A stretch of 64,000 nucleotides of DNA from Onthophagus taurus (GCF_036711975.1 NC_091966.1:29023501-29087500); one strand, 5' to 3'; shown: positions 41,342 to 54,600, counted from the stretch's first letter. Program-made: numbers and translations. Notes: generated from the letters alone by a model not told the origin.

Positions 41342-44300
41342 ATGGGAAACGTTTACGCGTACTCGAGCACACCGCCACCACCTCCGCCGCCCGGCATGGG
41401 TTCCGCGGGCTCCACAGGCGGTTCAGGGTGCGAGGAAATCGAGAACCCCGGCCCCTTGGAAGATATTCACACCAAGTGCAAAAGTATGTACACAAGAAAA
41501 GTCGAATTTCCGACAGATTCCGCATGGCATAACGCGACCTAACCTCAAACTTTTTCAAATTTCTCTTCGTTTTAGATGTGTTCCCAACTTGTTTTGACGG
41601 TGCGAGAGTCATGCTTACACGAGGACTCAGCAATCATTTTCAAATATCTCATACCATCAATATGAGTACTGTTACTCCCAGTGGTTATCGTTTTGGAGCC
41701 ACTTACGTTGGAACTAAACAAATTTCCCCTAACGAAGCTTATCCTATACTTTTAGGAGATATTGATCCTTCAGGGAATTTAAATGCTACTATTATTCATC
41801 AATTCAAACCCAGTATTCAAACAAAATTTGGAGCACAGGTATATTATTATATACAATTTAATAATAATTTATTTTATTATTTTTTATTTTAGATACAAAA
41901 TTCTAAGTTTACTGTCGCACAATTAACAGCAAATTACAAAGGACATGATTACACTGCCAGCGTGACAGTAGCAAATCCTGATATAATCGGAGGATCTGGT
42001 GTGGTTGTTTTACATTATCTACAGGCAGTTACACCCAGGCTAGCTTTAGGTTCAGAATTGGCGTATCAAAGGGGTCAAGCTATTCCCGGAGGAGAAATTG
42101 CTCTATTAAGTGCTGCAGCTAAGTATGTATAAAAATGTTGGTGTTATTAATTTTTTTTATATAATTATATCAGTTAACATGACTTTGATCACATAGGGTC
42201 AATATAGATAAGACACTAATAATGACTCTAATGCTGGAGATTACAAAAGTTTATAAACTTTTTAATCAAGTGTTTTGTATTTTTGTATGTTGTTCAACAC
42301 CAAAATTTGAAAAACCAAAATCAATTTTTTTAAAAAAGTTTAATTGTTTGTTGGAATACATTATGTGATTGAAAAAGATTATTTTATTTGAGATTGTATC
42401 TGATTTTAATTAATTTTTAATAATTTCAGATATACAACTGACACATATCAATGGTCAGGGACATTGGGAGTATCAGGAGTGCATTTGTGTTATTATCAAA
42501 AGGCGAGCAAACAATTGCAGCTTGGTGTAGAATTGGAGGCGAATCATAGAATGCAAGAAGCAGTTACAATGATAGGCTATCAAGTAGATTTACCAAAGAG
42601 TGATGTTGTTTTTAAAGGTATTTTATCTATATGAAAAGAAATCTTTTATTTTTTTAAATTTTTGGTATTAAAACACTATTTTTGTGCTTAAAGGTGTGAA
42701 AAATAATAGGAGGGAAGGTGTTAAGTTTTTTTCATAGTTATTATTATTTACAAGTTTATATTGATAAGCATTCTCTCCATTATTGTTCCACATTCAATAT
42801 AGGAACCTTTCTGATTTATAGAAATCTGCTCTACTATTAAGAGAAGTGCCAGAAGTGTGCCTCACAATTTTCCATGACATTTGGCACAGCATAGTAACGA
42901 CCAAATTAAAGTTAACATATTTTTTTATAATTGCGGAAAATACCTTAGCCTTAGGCCAAATTTGAAAGTTGTGTTGAAAATTTACAGTCTGGTCTGTTAG
43001 TAATGGGACACAGAGCAACAGATTTCCTTATGTTATTACAATTTATCCAAATTGATCTTAGTCCAATTGTTAATAATAACCAAGATTTAGTTAAAGTTAA
43101 TACTTTATTTTCGTTTTTCTTAAATTATAAACATGAAAATTGGTACATTATCATAATTTAAGACCATAAGTAATAATTTTGATCTATCTTTCATATTGCC
43201 TTAAAAAGCTCTTAAAGTAGTCATATCTTTTTTATCATTTGAATTTTTACAACCACAAACTGAAACAGTTTCTGAGACATTTTTACATAAATTTGGTATA
43301 TCTACCAATCTTTTGTCTCTTCAAGTTCTCTGTTTCCAAGATAATCACTCTTTAAGGGCTCTTTGCAAAATTTAACTATGATCAGTAAACATTAGTTGGC
43401 ATTGAAAAAGTTTTTATTTAGTCACTAGACCAAATAAAAAAAACTAGAATCAGTTTGACTTTAAGCTCAATATTATTGTAATCAAATATAGTTTGTTATT
43501 GTTACTTTGAAGTAATGCCCCAGCACAATTTTTTTTCTAACACGGAAATGCGTAATATGTACATGCCTTACTTCCTACTGAGTTAAGAGTTCGTTCATTT
43601 TATCGAAAATCGGAAAAAATTTGATTTTAGTTTATTGACAAAATTTTCTTTACTGACAACGCAATATTCACTCCTAGTGGGATTTTCAATTTTAGAAATT
43701 ATCATGCGTGGGAAGTGAATAATTGGAAATTATGTCATATGAATTACCAAATAATTTGAATGGTCGCTGTTATTTACATTTTCTGCAAAACCAATTAGAT
43801 TATATGCTGACTGACAATCCTAAAATTTGTGAAGACTTATGACAGAAAATTGTAAATGCAGTGGACGTGTTAGGAATGAACCAATGTTATCTAACATAAG
43901 ATCATTTTCTAGGCGGATTAGAAAATGTATTGAAGTTAAGGATGGTCACTTTGAGCACTTGCTATAATGCAGTTCATTTTTAATTTTTATTATGGTTTGC
44001 TCTTTTTGTTTGATGTTATTATTATTAAAATATGTATTTAAATTAAATGTCGTAATTAAAATCGAGTTTTACTATTGCAATTACCGTATTTTCTCGAATC
44101 TTATCCGCACTCGAATCTAATCCGCACCTCGATTTTAAAAATGCAATGTTGGTAAAAAAAGTTGGTTTTCCAATGTAATCCACATCCGATTGTAATCCGC
44201 ATTTGATTTTAGAGCATACAAAATTTGTAAAAAGGGTGCGGATTAGATTCGAGAAAATACGGTATGTTAATAATATGAATTGTTTTTGTAACATCAACTT

Positions 44301-47300
44301 ATGTTTAATGAATGGTTAATTAACTTGCAAAATGCCAATTGACAGTGGTTGTTTCGAGACTGGTAAATTTTAGAGAGACTTGGTAGGTATACCAAATTTA
44401 TGAAAAAATGTCTGAGAAACTATTTCTGAAAGATAGCCTTAAAAAATGATAATATACCAGTTTTCATGTTCGCAATTTAAAAAAAAGTGAAATTATTAAA
44501 GAAAAACCAAAATAAAGTATTAACTTTAACCATCTGTACCTTATTAACAATTCGATTAACATAAACTGGATTGAATCATAATAATTTAATTTTTCCAATC
44601 ATTTGTCTCGTTTGTCTCAGCATATAGTAACTATTGTTAACTGTTAACAATCGGACATGAATCTGAAACTTGTTGAGAATTGACGCGTTTCTTCTTCATA
44701 CCTAGGGAATGTGCAACATCCGTCTCCAGACCCACATCTCAAACGCGTCAATTCTCCGGAAGTTCTGATGGTTCATGACTGCTGCATATAGAAATATAGG
44801 GAAAACCAGAACCTTCATAACTCGCACCTTCATGTTCCTTGTTATTTGTTTGTATAACCATATTTTCGTCAGTTTAGTTGCGGGGGAGTACTATGCGTTG
44901 CTTTATTTCTGCCTCACAAGAACCTTTACTGGAGATTAAAGATCTATGGTGCCGAACTAACTCGATATCACTCTTGGCTAGGATACTCTAATTTTCGCGA
45001 TTTCTGAAAATGCTCATATTTCGTTTAGTCAAATAATGAAATTAGTGAAGTGGGGTTGATACATTTTTAAGACACTTTTTTGAGTAAATTGTTGAATTTT
45101 CAATTTCAGAATAGTAAGCGCTAATGTTAAAAATGTTGATTACAGTAAGCGGGTACGAACAGTAAATACTACTTAATTCCAATAACCTAGGTTTTGTATG
45201 AATATGACAGAATAAAGTTGGTTTGGTACCAACGAAAAAAAATGTTAATTTAAATGTCTTAGTCTGACCCCCGACTTTGTTCACCAATAAAAAATGGTTA
45301 GTAAGTAAAGTTTGCGTGGCCGCGAATGTGTTAAAAATACAAGAAACGTATTAATTAATGAATAATTAAATATGAACAACAACTTCAGGAACAAAACAGT
45401 CACAGACTGTGTCATCTTTGTACTAAACTTACTGGTTGTAAGATTAGAACAGTTCGGTATCAATGAATGAAATCTTCGATAGTATTTTCCCAGTTTTCTC
45501 CCAACATAAGATTTAGAAGTTTTTTAATATTAGCAACCTTTTCTTTTGAAATTGGGTGAAATAGAGGAAGATTAGGCATCATAAACTGGGAGCGGACTTT
45601 TTATTGAAACACCGTTTCAATGGGGATATGAAGACTTATATAGAATACTCCAATGTATTCTATATTTAATTTTATGAAAGCTAAAAATATGCTCTTTTTA
45701 GTAACATCATAATCAACTATAGTTTGTATTTAAAAAAATACAACTTTATGTTATATCTCAAAAATAATCAGCTATGTTTAAAATTTTTCACTGGCATTAT
45801 ATTGTAGTCAAAAAAGTGTCTTAAGAATGTATTAACCGCTTTTCTTTAATTTCAAAAATAAACAAAATATGAGCATTTCTTGAAATCGCGAAAATTTGAC
45901 TTTTTGGCTATAACTTTAAAACAAAAGAAGATAGAGGTTTGGTCTTTACGGGATTGGATTAGTCTCGGAAAAAGAGACTGAGACATGGCACCTACTTTTT
46001 TCGTATCTCTTGTAGTTTCTGAGATAGCCTATAATAACAACCAAATTTGCTCACCCTGTACAGGTCTTTAATCAAGTTTCCTAAATGACTTGGAACTACC
46101 ATTTCCAAGCATATTTTCCAAAGGCCTCTTTGTAATCGACGAAGCATATTAGCATTGGGGAGTTAAATTCTCGTCATGTTGTAGATCTGATCTCTGGTTT
46201 CACTACCTTTAATAAAACTTGCTTGTTCTGGAGGTATTTGTAGTTCTAGGTAATAATTTAACCTTTGATCGATTATTCTTAATAGGATTTTACTATCATG
46301 AGATGGTTCGTTAATTTTTGTAAATAAATATCAATTGCGTCCAATCTTTAAGCCAGCGCCCAGTTCTCGGCCCAGTCTGCCATATTTTGTTGCATAGGCC
46401 CATCATAATGTCTACTCCGTCGTGTCTCGCGGAGCAGTGATATCGTCGGGGTCTGGTGAACTGCAGTCCAACATGTGTCCGGCTATTGATTTGGGAACTT
46501 CTGCATCTCTCGTTTGCATTTCCTGAAAAATATACTGTGTAGCTCTGAGATGTGTTGAAGTAACCGCTACCTTTCCAGTGAGTTTCGGAAAGCTCCTAGA
46601 TAACTTCCCACTATTCGCGAGTCGAGGGATGACCTATGGCTCGCGTGGGCAGGGTCGTTTTTAATACTAAATTGTTGTAAATAGCTTACTTTTCATTGTC
46701 ACTAATTCCATCTGCAAGTGGAGCATTACAAGGCTGGATAAAATATTACGAGACGATTAAATAAGGTTTTCTAATTCTTGCTTCCAATAACCTTGTCATA
46801 CTGAATGTACCAGGATTGGATTAACACTTCAACCAGAAACTTCTTGTAATTTGATACGCCAAATAGGTTTATCGAACAGTTTGATTTCCAGAATCCTGGA
46901 ATCACTTCGATTACTAATTGGTCAAAAACTATTCTTGGTAGTTTTATTGACCCTACAATGATGTCCATGTAGTTTAAATATGCGCATAATTGTTGGGTGA
47001 AGCCACGCAACAACAATATGGCGTAATTAGAAGATTTAATAATTTACCTTTAAAGTTATTAATAAACTATTTAAATGTTTTATATCGTGTTATATAGGTT
47101 TGTTAAAAGTTTCTGTTTATAAATTCCAGACAATATAACTCTTCCAGATATAAAATTATTAAATCAACCAGATGTCAATTCAACATCTATTTTCCAGGCT
47201 TTGGATAACATTGTTGAATATGCTAGGTTTTGTACCATGTGCAAATTCTTCTGCTGTTACATTATTAAGGATCATACAAGTTTGTCATGTAATAATAACT

Positions 47301-47988
47301 ATCTTCTTTCCTTTTCCATTTTTAGTTTAATTTGAGAACGAACCAGTTTTGAATTTTCAGAAGTTCTTACAGTCGAGTACTAGAACTTTACCAGTTCAAA
47401 ATAACAAATAAGTAGTTTTAGATGTACATCATCCTAAAACTAGGGCTACATCCTAGACGTTCCTAGTTTGCAAAGTGTGGTTAATTGGAAATAAAGCATT
47501 AACACTTTTCGACCAGCTCTAACTCCTGCCTGATTTGAACCTAACTACTATTTATATTTAAGTCAATGCTGTCCATCACTTCAATTAATTTGTAAAGGGT
47601 AAACAATTTTTCAGACGGATGTCATTTTTTGCATTAAGAGGGGAAGCTGATGGTTCCGCGAGCTAATATTCATATAACATAAGAAGAACTTTAGTTCGTA
47701 TCTTTAAAAGATCCTATGTCTTTTGAATCTATTTACTTTATATAAATATTTCCGGGTATTATTTATTGCTAAATAGAACTTTAAACGCAAAAGTCGATAT
47801 CTGTTTTTTGTAAACTTTAGTAGCCACTAAATAATTAATTTTTTTAAGGTCATGTGGATTCAAACTGGTCAGTTGGAGCGGTCCTAGAAAAGAAACTAAA
47901 TCCTCTGCCATTCACGTTAGCGCTAAGCGGTTTAATGAATCATACTAAAAACCAGTTTAGGCTCGGCGTTGGAATTATAATTGGATAA
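41342..47988 (+). CDS. TOMM40: TOMM40: TOM40, channel of the mitochondrial outer-membrane import complex
   Basis: TOM40 is the porin-like beta-barrel through which nearly all nuclear-encoded mitochondrial proteins cross the outer membrane, with TOM20, TOM22 and TOM5/6/7. Five exons: 41342-41483, 41576-41838, 41893-42122, 42430-42617, 47849-47988. Phases 1, 0, 2 and 1 agree across the introns. The product is 320 aa (fly about 344). Visible: a short N-terminal Pro/Gly-rich segment with a run of prolines ([12 protein letters not shown]), then [14 protein letters not shown]. The barrel includes [42 protein letters not shown] and [14 protein letters not shown]. The last strand is [18 protein letters not shown] followed by IIG and stop. 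Intron 4 is 5.2 kb and transposon-filled. An AATAAA at 48139-48144 is a plausible polyadenylation signal. Confidence 0.95.
43040..44600 (+). mobile_element. Inverted-repeat DNA transposon with deleted transposase
   Basis: The left arm (about 43040-43325) and right arm (about 44375-44600) are reverse complements with gaps. For example, TTAGTTAAAGTTAATACTTT near 43088 matches the opposite strand near 44515. ATTTGGTATATCTACCAA near 43292 pairs with the region near 44385. The interior plus strand has [20 protein letters not shown] (near 43736), then after a deletion the transposase C-terminus [19 protein letters not shown] ending about 43976. The Asp-containing catalytic region is missing, so this is a non-autonomous deletion derivative. 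Confidence 0.65.
44082..44264. mobile_element. 183-bp MITE with 29-bp terminal inverted repeats
   Basis: TACCGTATTTTCTCGAATCT begins the left 29-base repeat (44082-44110). The right repeat (44236-44264) is its reverse complement with one mismatch. Further ATCCGCA-containing copies of the end lie inside. The ends begin with TA, so the target duplication is probably TA. It is inserted in the larger transposon at 43040-44600. Confidence 0.8.
44685..44756. repeat. Short inverted repeat GAATTGACGCGTTT
   Basis: GAATTGACGCGTTT near 44686-44699 faces AAACGCGTCAATTC near 44742-44755, 42 bases apart. This is a small hairpin or element end of unknown family. Confidence 0.65.
44990..46065. mobile_element. 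Inverted-repeat element, probable DNA transposon
   Basis: The left arm (about 44990-45090, with ATTTTCGCGATTTC and AAGACACTTTTTTGA) matches the reverse complement of 45805-45902. The arms are about 100 bases. A CACCCTGTACAGG at about 46053-46065 may be the true right end, since CAGGGTG is a common insect element terminus. No transposase was recognised inside. Confidence 0.5.
46055..46345 (-). pseudogene. RTE-type reverse-transcriptase remnant
   Basis: The minus strand reads [18 protein letters not shown], then [20 protein letters not shown]. After a frame change comes [11 protein letters not shown], then [14 protein letters not shown]. This is the order of the RT fingers and palm in RTE-clade LINEs (EQAGFRxGRGTxDQIF; FVDYxKAFDxVxH). 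The first catalytic Asp is retained in FVDY. It is too short for activity. Confidence 0.65.
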
Positions 47989-48046
47989 TGTTCGTTTGTA
48001 TTGTATAGTTTAAAAAAATACGCAAAATGTAATTAAAAAATATATA

Positions 48047-48150
48047 CGGAGTCATGGGCAGATTTTACGGAGATTGAACGCTGGTTTTCGTCATCATCAT
48101 CATCACCACCACTACATTTTCGAAGTTGTTTACGTCGTAATAAAAATACA
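48047..48150 (+). other. TOMM40 3' region with CAT/CAC microsatellite
   Basis: A short (CATCAT)(CACCAC) run lies near 48092-48111 and is probably within the TOMM40 3' UTR. The AATAAA at 48139-48144 follows. The remaining gap to the MOSPD1 stop (48653) is AT-rich. Confidence 0.5.
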
Positions 48151-48652
48151 CAAAGACAGATATACACACAGAGTTTAAATACGTGGATTTTGTTTGTAAA
48201 TAGTTTGTTAACGAAGAAATTTGAAGCAGCAAACATGTATTGGTAAAATTAATATAGTGACTGTTTTATCGAACTTTTTCATTTGTTACTATTTAAAATG
48301 AAAACATTGATTGTTAAGGCATTTTTTCATTTTTTTTTTTTTAATTTAATGTATAAGCGGGTTGACTTTTTTATACAGATTTTATTATTTCCTTTTTTCT
48401 ATGTATAAACTTCTTAAGTTATTTATTTACGTAAGCTTAGGAAGATTTATGTCAACTATTGTCAATCTCTCGACTCTTGCTACCCTTTGATCAATGACAT
48501 AGCAAATAAAATTTACAAAAATGTACATGGTAAAAAATTACTGTGAATAAATGATTTAAAAGAAAATAAAAAAACGGAAAACAGGTAGAAAACTTTATTT
48601 AAATAAATATAACAAAACAGAACAACTCTTTCCCTTTAGATTAAAAAATTAG

Positions 48653-51600
48653 TTACTGTCTAAAAATTAATAAAGTTAACATTCCCAATGCGTATGCTGT
48701 TCCAATTTTAAACGTTTGCGTTGGGTGTAAATAATGAGGTATGTTTGCATTTTCTTCAACCACTTCTATTTTTGTTGGAAGCATTAGAATTGCTATACAT
48801 ACTATAGCTGCTCCTATTGCCAAGTAATTAGTTTTTTCTGATTGCAAAGATTTTCTGAAATAAACAAAAATAGATTATTGATTTCACAAAATTTTAATAA
48901 TATGGATTTAAAAAAAAATTTTGCAGCTATCATGTTATAAGTTAAAACATTTCCATTAACTGCACTAGATTCTATTTTAGTTTTGGGAGAAATTTTAGGA
49001 TAGTCAACAGAAATTATTAAACTTCCATGGAATTTTCACAGAAATGTATGAATACCGAAAAGTGGATGTACCAGAAAGAAATTAGAAATTTGGAATTACA
49101 CGCTCGATAAACTGCAAAACTTCACGATTTTTAAAAGCACGAAATGCTTAGAATGCTTACTTGTTACTATGAAATAGTTATTTACGTAACCAGTTATGAA
49201 AAGACTAACTTTGTTTGACGAACGTAATATTTGCAAATTACGTGAGTTAAAACAAAATTAGCCGTTTCATAACGTGTTAAGTACAAAATTTTATCTAATT
49301 CCATTGAAAAGGCAATTTTTGTTCAAAACTTGACTTATTCTATTACTGACAGATGTCAATTTGTAGTTAGGTAATGGAATTCATTACATCACTAGTGATG
49401 TAAAGAATTCATTACATCACTAGTTATAAAAAGTGGCGTTACATAACGTCAGAAAGAGATGCAATAAAAAAACTAGTTTCGTAAGACGCGCTTGAAATGC
49501 ACGAATTCAAGTTGAAAAACGAATGGTGAATGAGAGCTTTAAATCTTACGAAACGTGTTTTTATGCTATTTTTTATAATTCGCGTTTTTATCCGTTTTTT
49601 TTTAACAAAAATAAAATAAATTTTGACAATGCAGGGAAATAGGTATGTAGCAGTTGGTAACACCGTAACACTTGAAAATAGAAGTTTGAATTGACAATTA
49701 GAAATCGTCAAAACACAAAATGTATTCACCTGAAAAAAAATGTTTTATGTACACACAAAATACTCCTAAAATAAAAGATATTGCTCAGAGTTCAATGTCC
49801 TCACCTTGTATTCGATGCTAAGAACGTGTTTAAATATCCATAGACAAAAATTGTCACACTGACAACTAGAAAAATTAATGACCCAATGTCACCAACTTGA
49901 ATTGGTTTCATAAAATGTTACTAAAATCTCATTACAGCATCGGATGCTGTAATCTTATTACAGCACTCGTTTGAGTACTGTAATAGCTGTCATTACCGTC
50001 GCGAGTTACAAAAAAGAAATTTAAAACAATATTAATAAGATTGTACCTTGTACAGCAAAATAAATTTTTCAGAGTAACAAAAATTGGAATAATTGTTTTA
50101 AATGGGTTACACTGTATATTAGAATTTCTTCCGTTTGTGACATTATTTTAATCTTTTGCAGGTTTATATTTAACCCAGTTTCTTCTTCCAGAGTTATAAA
50201 GCTGGTTTAGCTGATGCTGTAACTGGTTCGCACTATTTGGAAGTATGACAATATTTGCAAATTGCAAGCTACTTTGGTATCTGCTGTAGATTCTAATCAT
50301 GTAATCCAATTTTTTAAAATTCATTTGATTCCATCACCTCGTGCGCTTTTGTCGTCAGAGTTTCCAATAATGGCTCTTTCAACTTCCATCTCAACACCAT
50401 AGGCCATATTAATGGGGTATAGTATCAGCCTTGTCATAAGTTCTCTTATTCTCTTTCTGATCAATTTTCTCACTTCCCATAATTTCGTCTGACTTGTTCT
50501 TAATTCTTTCGAGTTTTGTCCTCTTTTGGATGAGTTGTAATGTTTGATAGCTAACTTTGAAATTCTTTGGTTTCTAACTTTTTTAATTCCTTTTTCTTCT
50601 TTCTATTATGGTTGTAATCGGTCTTTCTATATCTTTATAGAGTTCTTGGCCTTGTAAATTGTCCATTGTTTTTAGTCTGTTACTAATTTCTTTATTAATT
50701 TGTATCGATTATTTTGCAAGTTCTACGCTGTAATTTTTGGGATGGTACAACACTTTTTATTTAGTTTCTGACCGTTGATTGTTATACCAAGTGCGTATTT
50801 GTGGTCGCTACTGATTTAGAATCTGCGTATAACCTCCACATTCTATACTTAGGCTGGATACGCATTTGGTGACCAAGCTATCGAAATCAAAGCTATCTTT
50901 TATAATTTGAAAAACAGTGGCCAAATAGCGGCGGCTACAGAAATCCGCCTAATACGCATCTAGCCTTCATTTATTATGTTATTATGTTTTTGTGGCCTGT
51001 TAGATATTTCCAGGTCCACTTCCTGCTTTCTGATCTCTGTAAAAATGTGGAAGTTATTATTTGAATGGGCCCCCTGTATGAACAGGTTTTCGTTTCATGT
51101 TCCTGACTCAAATGCGCGCGCCATTAACCTACCAGTAGGTGCTTTACAACTAGGATTGCTATTCTTTCATTTACTCCTTCTATTTTTAAACCTACGGCAT
51201 ATTGACCATTCACCACTGGTCCATGATAAAATACTATGTCTATCTTTGGTTCCATAATACTCCCATAGTGTCTTCTTGTGTCTGATATACCTATTATGTA
51301 TCACTTAATTTTTGAAATAGCGTGTTGCAATTCTATCGTACTATCCTTTTCTCTTCGTTCGTGCAATAATGGAATCAATAAATATTTTAACTTGAGGGTA
51401 CTCAGTCAGTCATATTACCCTGCAGTGGCCAGCTGTAGTGGGTAATTTATTCTCGTGAACTAACACTAGCAATATCACTAGAAATCAGTCACTTCAGAAA
51501 TAAGTTCGAATGACTTGGGGTTGCAACATGGTATCTGAAACCTCAAACACATGAATATGTGTTCTTCATATTCAGTTGATTGTATGCCTTCTTTTGTGCT

Positions 51601-54600
51601 TTAGTCATCAACGGTTTTTCTTGGTGCATTTTTTTATTGCTCTTTGTTATCTTTTATAAACTGACCGGCAAAAAAACCGGCCACTATAAATTAGCCACAA
51701 TTTCAAAGCTGGCTTACTCGCGAACCACTCATTCGATTTTGATGATTGTTTTTTTGATCGAAAGGTTGATTCTTCGGTAATAATCCTGCTATAGAAATTT
51801 TCATTTAGATTTTAATTTGAGCATATACGGGCTGCAAGAATGAGAAAAACTTTTTTTTCTCGAAATTTGTAATACCCTGTGGGGTGCAACTGCTACAGCA
51901 GATGGTGTTAACTGGAATCAAATGGTAGCCCAATCTTTTCTGAACATCTTGTTTTTTTATTCACTCTATTATCTCTATTACTAACGAAGATGCAGTGTTT
52001 TAAAGCGAACGCCTGTAAAAACAAGACAAACTAGTATAAAACATCTAAGGTGGCGCGCTAGGTAGCGTATGTCATTTGTTTCGAATAGTAAATTGACAAG
52101 TGTTAAAGATTTTTAGTCTTTTAACATAATAGCAATCCCGTTGTCAGTAACTGATGTTGCGCGTATTGTTACTTTAATTGAGGATGGCAAAAGTCGGCAA
52201 TACGTTGCCCATACGTTGGGTATACCCCGAACAACAGTTCAGGATGCCTGGAACCAATATGTGGAAACAGGAAATTTCACTAGGCGGCAAGGTTTCGGTA
52301 GAAGACGAGTGACAACAGCAGTTGATGACCGATTTATTGTTCTAAACGCTCTGAGGAATTTTAGAACGACAGCTGTAGAAACTCGGCATCGTCTTCAAAT
52401 GGTGCGTGGGGTTGACGTAAGTGAAAGAACTATTCATCGAAGACTTGATAAAAGTGATATGACTGCAAGAAGACCTGCCAAAAGACCTCGGCTGCTCTAG
52501 AGACATCGGCGACCACGTCTTCAATTTGGGCGCGTACATATGAATTAGGGAATCGAACAATGGGGTAAGGTGCTCTTTACTGACGAGTCCCGATTTTGTC
52601 TCCGCTCACCTGATGGTCGAGAATGAGTGTGGAGACGTCGTAATGAAAGGTTTGCGACCTGCACAATTTCGGAAAGAGTACCTTTCCATGGAGGTTCTAT
52701 TCCCATTTTATTGGTGACGAATTCATGCTAATGCATGACGATGCGCGATCGCACGTAGCACGTGTGGTTAACGAATATCTTGATGAAGTAGGGTATTAAA
52801 CGGATAGAGTGGCTAGCGTGCAGCCCGGTCCTTAACCGTAGCGAATATCTTTAGGACCAACTTGAGAGACGCATTCGTCGTCGTCCTGTCCTGCCGGACA
52901 ACCTTCAAGGGTTAGAAATTACTTTTGAAGAAGAGTTTGTCGCAATTGCTCACTGACATCAACAACACCACTTTGAAGACGACACCGAGCTTCTACAGCT
53001 GTCGTTTTACGATTGCTTAGAACAATAAAACGGTCATCAGCTGCTATTGTCACTCGTCTTGTTTTCACAGGCGATCGCTTTAATATACTGCATCTTCGTT
53101 AGTAACAGAGATAATAGAGTGAATAAAAAACAAAATGCTCAGAAAAGATTGGGCTACCATTTGATTCCAGTTAACACCCTCTGCTGTGGCAGCTGCACCC
53201 CACAGGGTATTACAAATTTCGAGAAAAAAAGGTTTTCTCATTCTTGCACCCCGTATATGCTCAAATTAATATCCGAATAAAAATTTCTATCGCCGGATTA
53301 TTACAGAAGAATCAACCTTTCGATCAAAAAAAGAATCATCAAAATCGAATGAGTGGTTCGCGAGTAAGCCAGCTTTGAAATTGTGGCTACATTTTAGTGG
53401 CCGGTTTTTTTTGCCGGTCAGTGTATTAACCAATTTTTAAATTTATATTCTGTGTAGGTACTTCTATTTGAAATTGCTAAATTTGTTCTGGTAAAGACTT
53501 CGCTCTTAAGCTCTGGAAAAAGTGCACCTTCTCTCCATTCGAATTTTCTTTAGGGTTAGCTTCTTTATGTTCTCTTCTTTTCTTAGTTAAAATAATTAAC
53601 TTATCTTAATTAGTTAAATATCTATTCATATTTCGTTTTCGGTTAGTTTTCACTGCTCTCTGTCCTTCCACAGATCCATCCTTCCTCCACCTCTCTCCAT
53701 ATCGTATCCACTTTAAGACATATTTTGGAAATCGATTCTCATCCACCTTGTGGAAGCGGCAAAACCATCACAGTTGTTTCGTTTTTATAGCATCTATGTG
53801 ATGTGTTTAGCATCCATGATTCTGAATTCTTACATTTCTTATCTTTTCCTGTTTTGATCAACCTGCGACCCTTCGTTTCCATATGAGGTTATACTGCTTG
53901 TTTAGTTTTGATATTTTTTCTAGGATTTTGTCATTCGTGTTACGTAGAAATGTTCAGTAAGTACAACAAACTTTACCGTAATTTTTTCATCGAGCGGTTG
54001 CGAAGATATTGGGTAGACGAAAAATTTATGTAATACATAATACTGCGGAAAAATGCGTACAGGGAAGACTAAGAAGGGATAAACGGCCCATCATAATGTA
54101 CTCCGTTGTTTTGAGGTTTAGCTCGAGCCCCCACATATCATTTTCCTCTATCAGCTTTCTATTTAATTTCTAGTCTTGCACAGTAACTACACTGTGTTAA
54201 CTAATTATCGTATCCGACGTCATCATTGCAAGTATGTAACCAATATCACAGTATTGGTATTGCAATACGCGATTTGCGTATTGGGTTACCAATACAGTAT
54301 TGGGTTAATACCCGTTAGACGTTGGGTACAATAATTAATTAACACAGTGTATTTGGATATTTGCAAACGCAAGGTGATGTCATTTAATGGTATATTGCAA
54401 CGGTGGCCAAACTGTGGCTCGCGAGCCGCATGCGGCTCTTTGAATGATTATTTGTTTTTTTAAGTAAATATATAAAATATAATTTCTCTAAAAAAATTGT
54501 TTTTAATACCTTTTTAAGGTCGCGGTTCAATCACGTGATGTTCGCAAAAGTGCAAAAAAAATTTGTATAGTTCCGCTGTTGGTTAAAAGAGGTCGTCGAG

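Larger units (their letters stand above)
42618..47848. other. TOMM40 intron 4 (5.2 kb)
   Basis: Holds an inverted-repeat transposon (43040-44600) with a MITE inside it, a short inverted repeat (44685-44756), a second inverted-repeat element (44990-45902) and an RTE-type RT remnant (46055-46345). A minus-strand frame at 42794-43018 has no certain family. The stretch 46350-47848 shows nothing recognisable. Confidence 0.65.

Noticed and set aside
41331-41633. 100-codon minus-strand frame over TOMM40 exon 1
   Set aside because: Shadow of the proline/glycine-rich coding exon on the other strand.
48653-48847. Independent small two-pass membrane protein gene
   Set aside because: First read as a separate gene, but the sequence matches the C-terminal membrane region of MOSPD1 and a phase-2 acceptor lies just upstream, so it is MOSPD1 exon 4.
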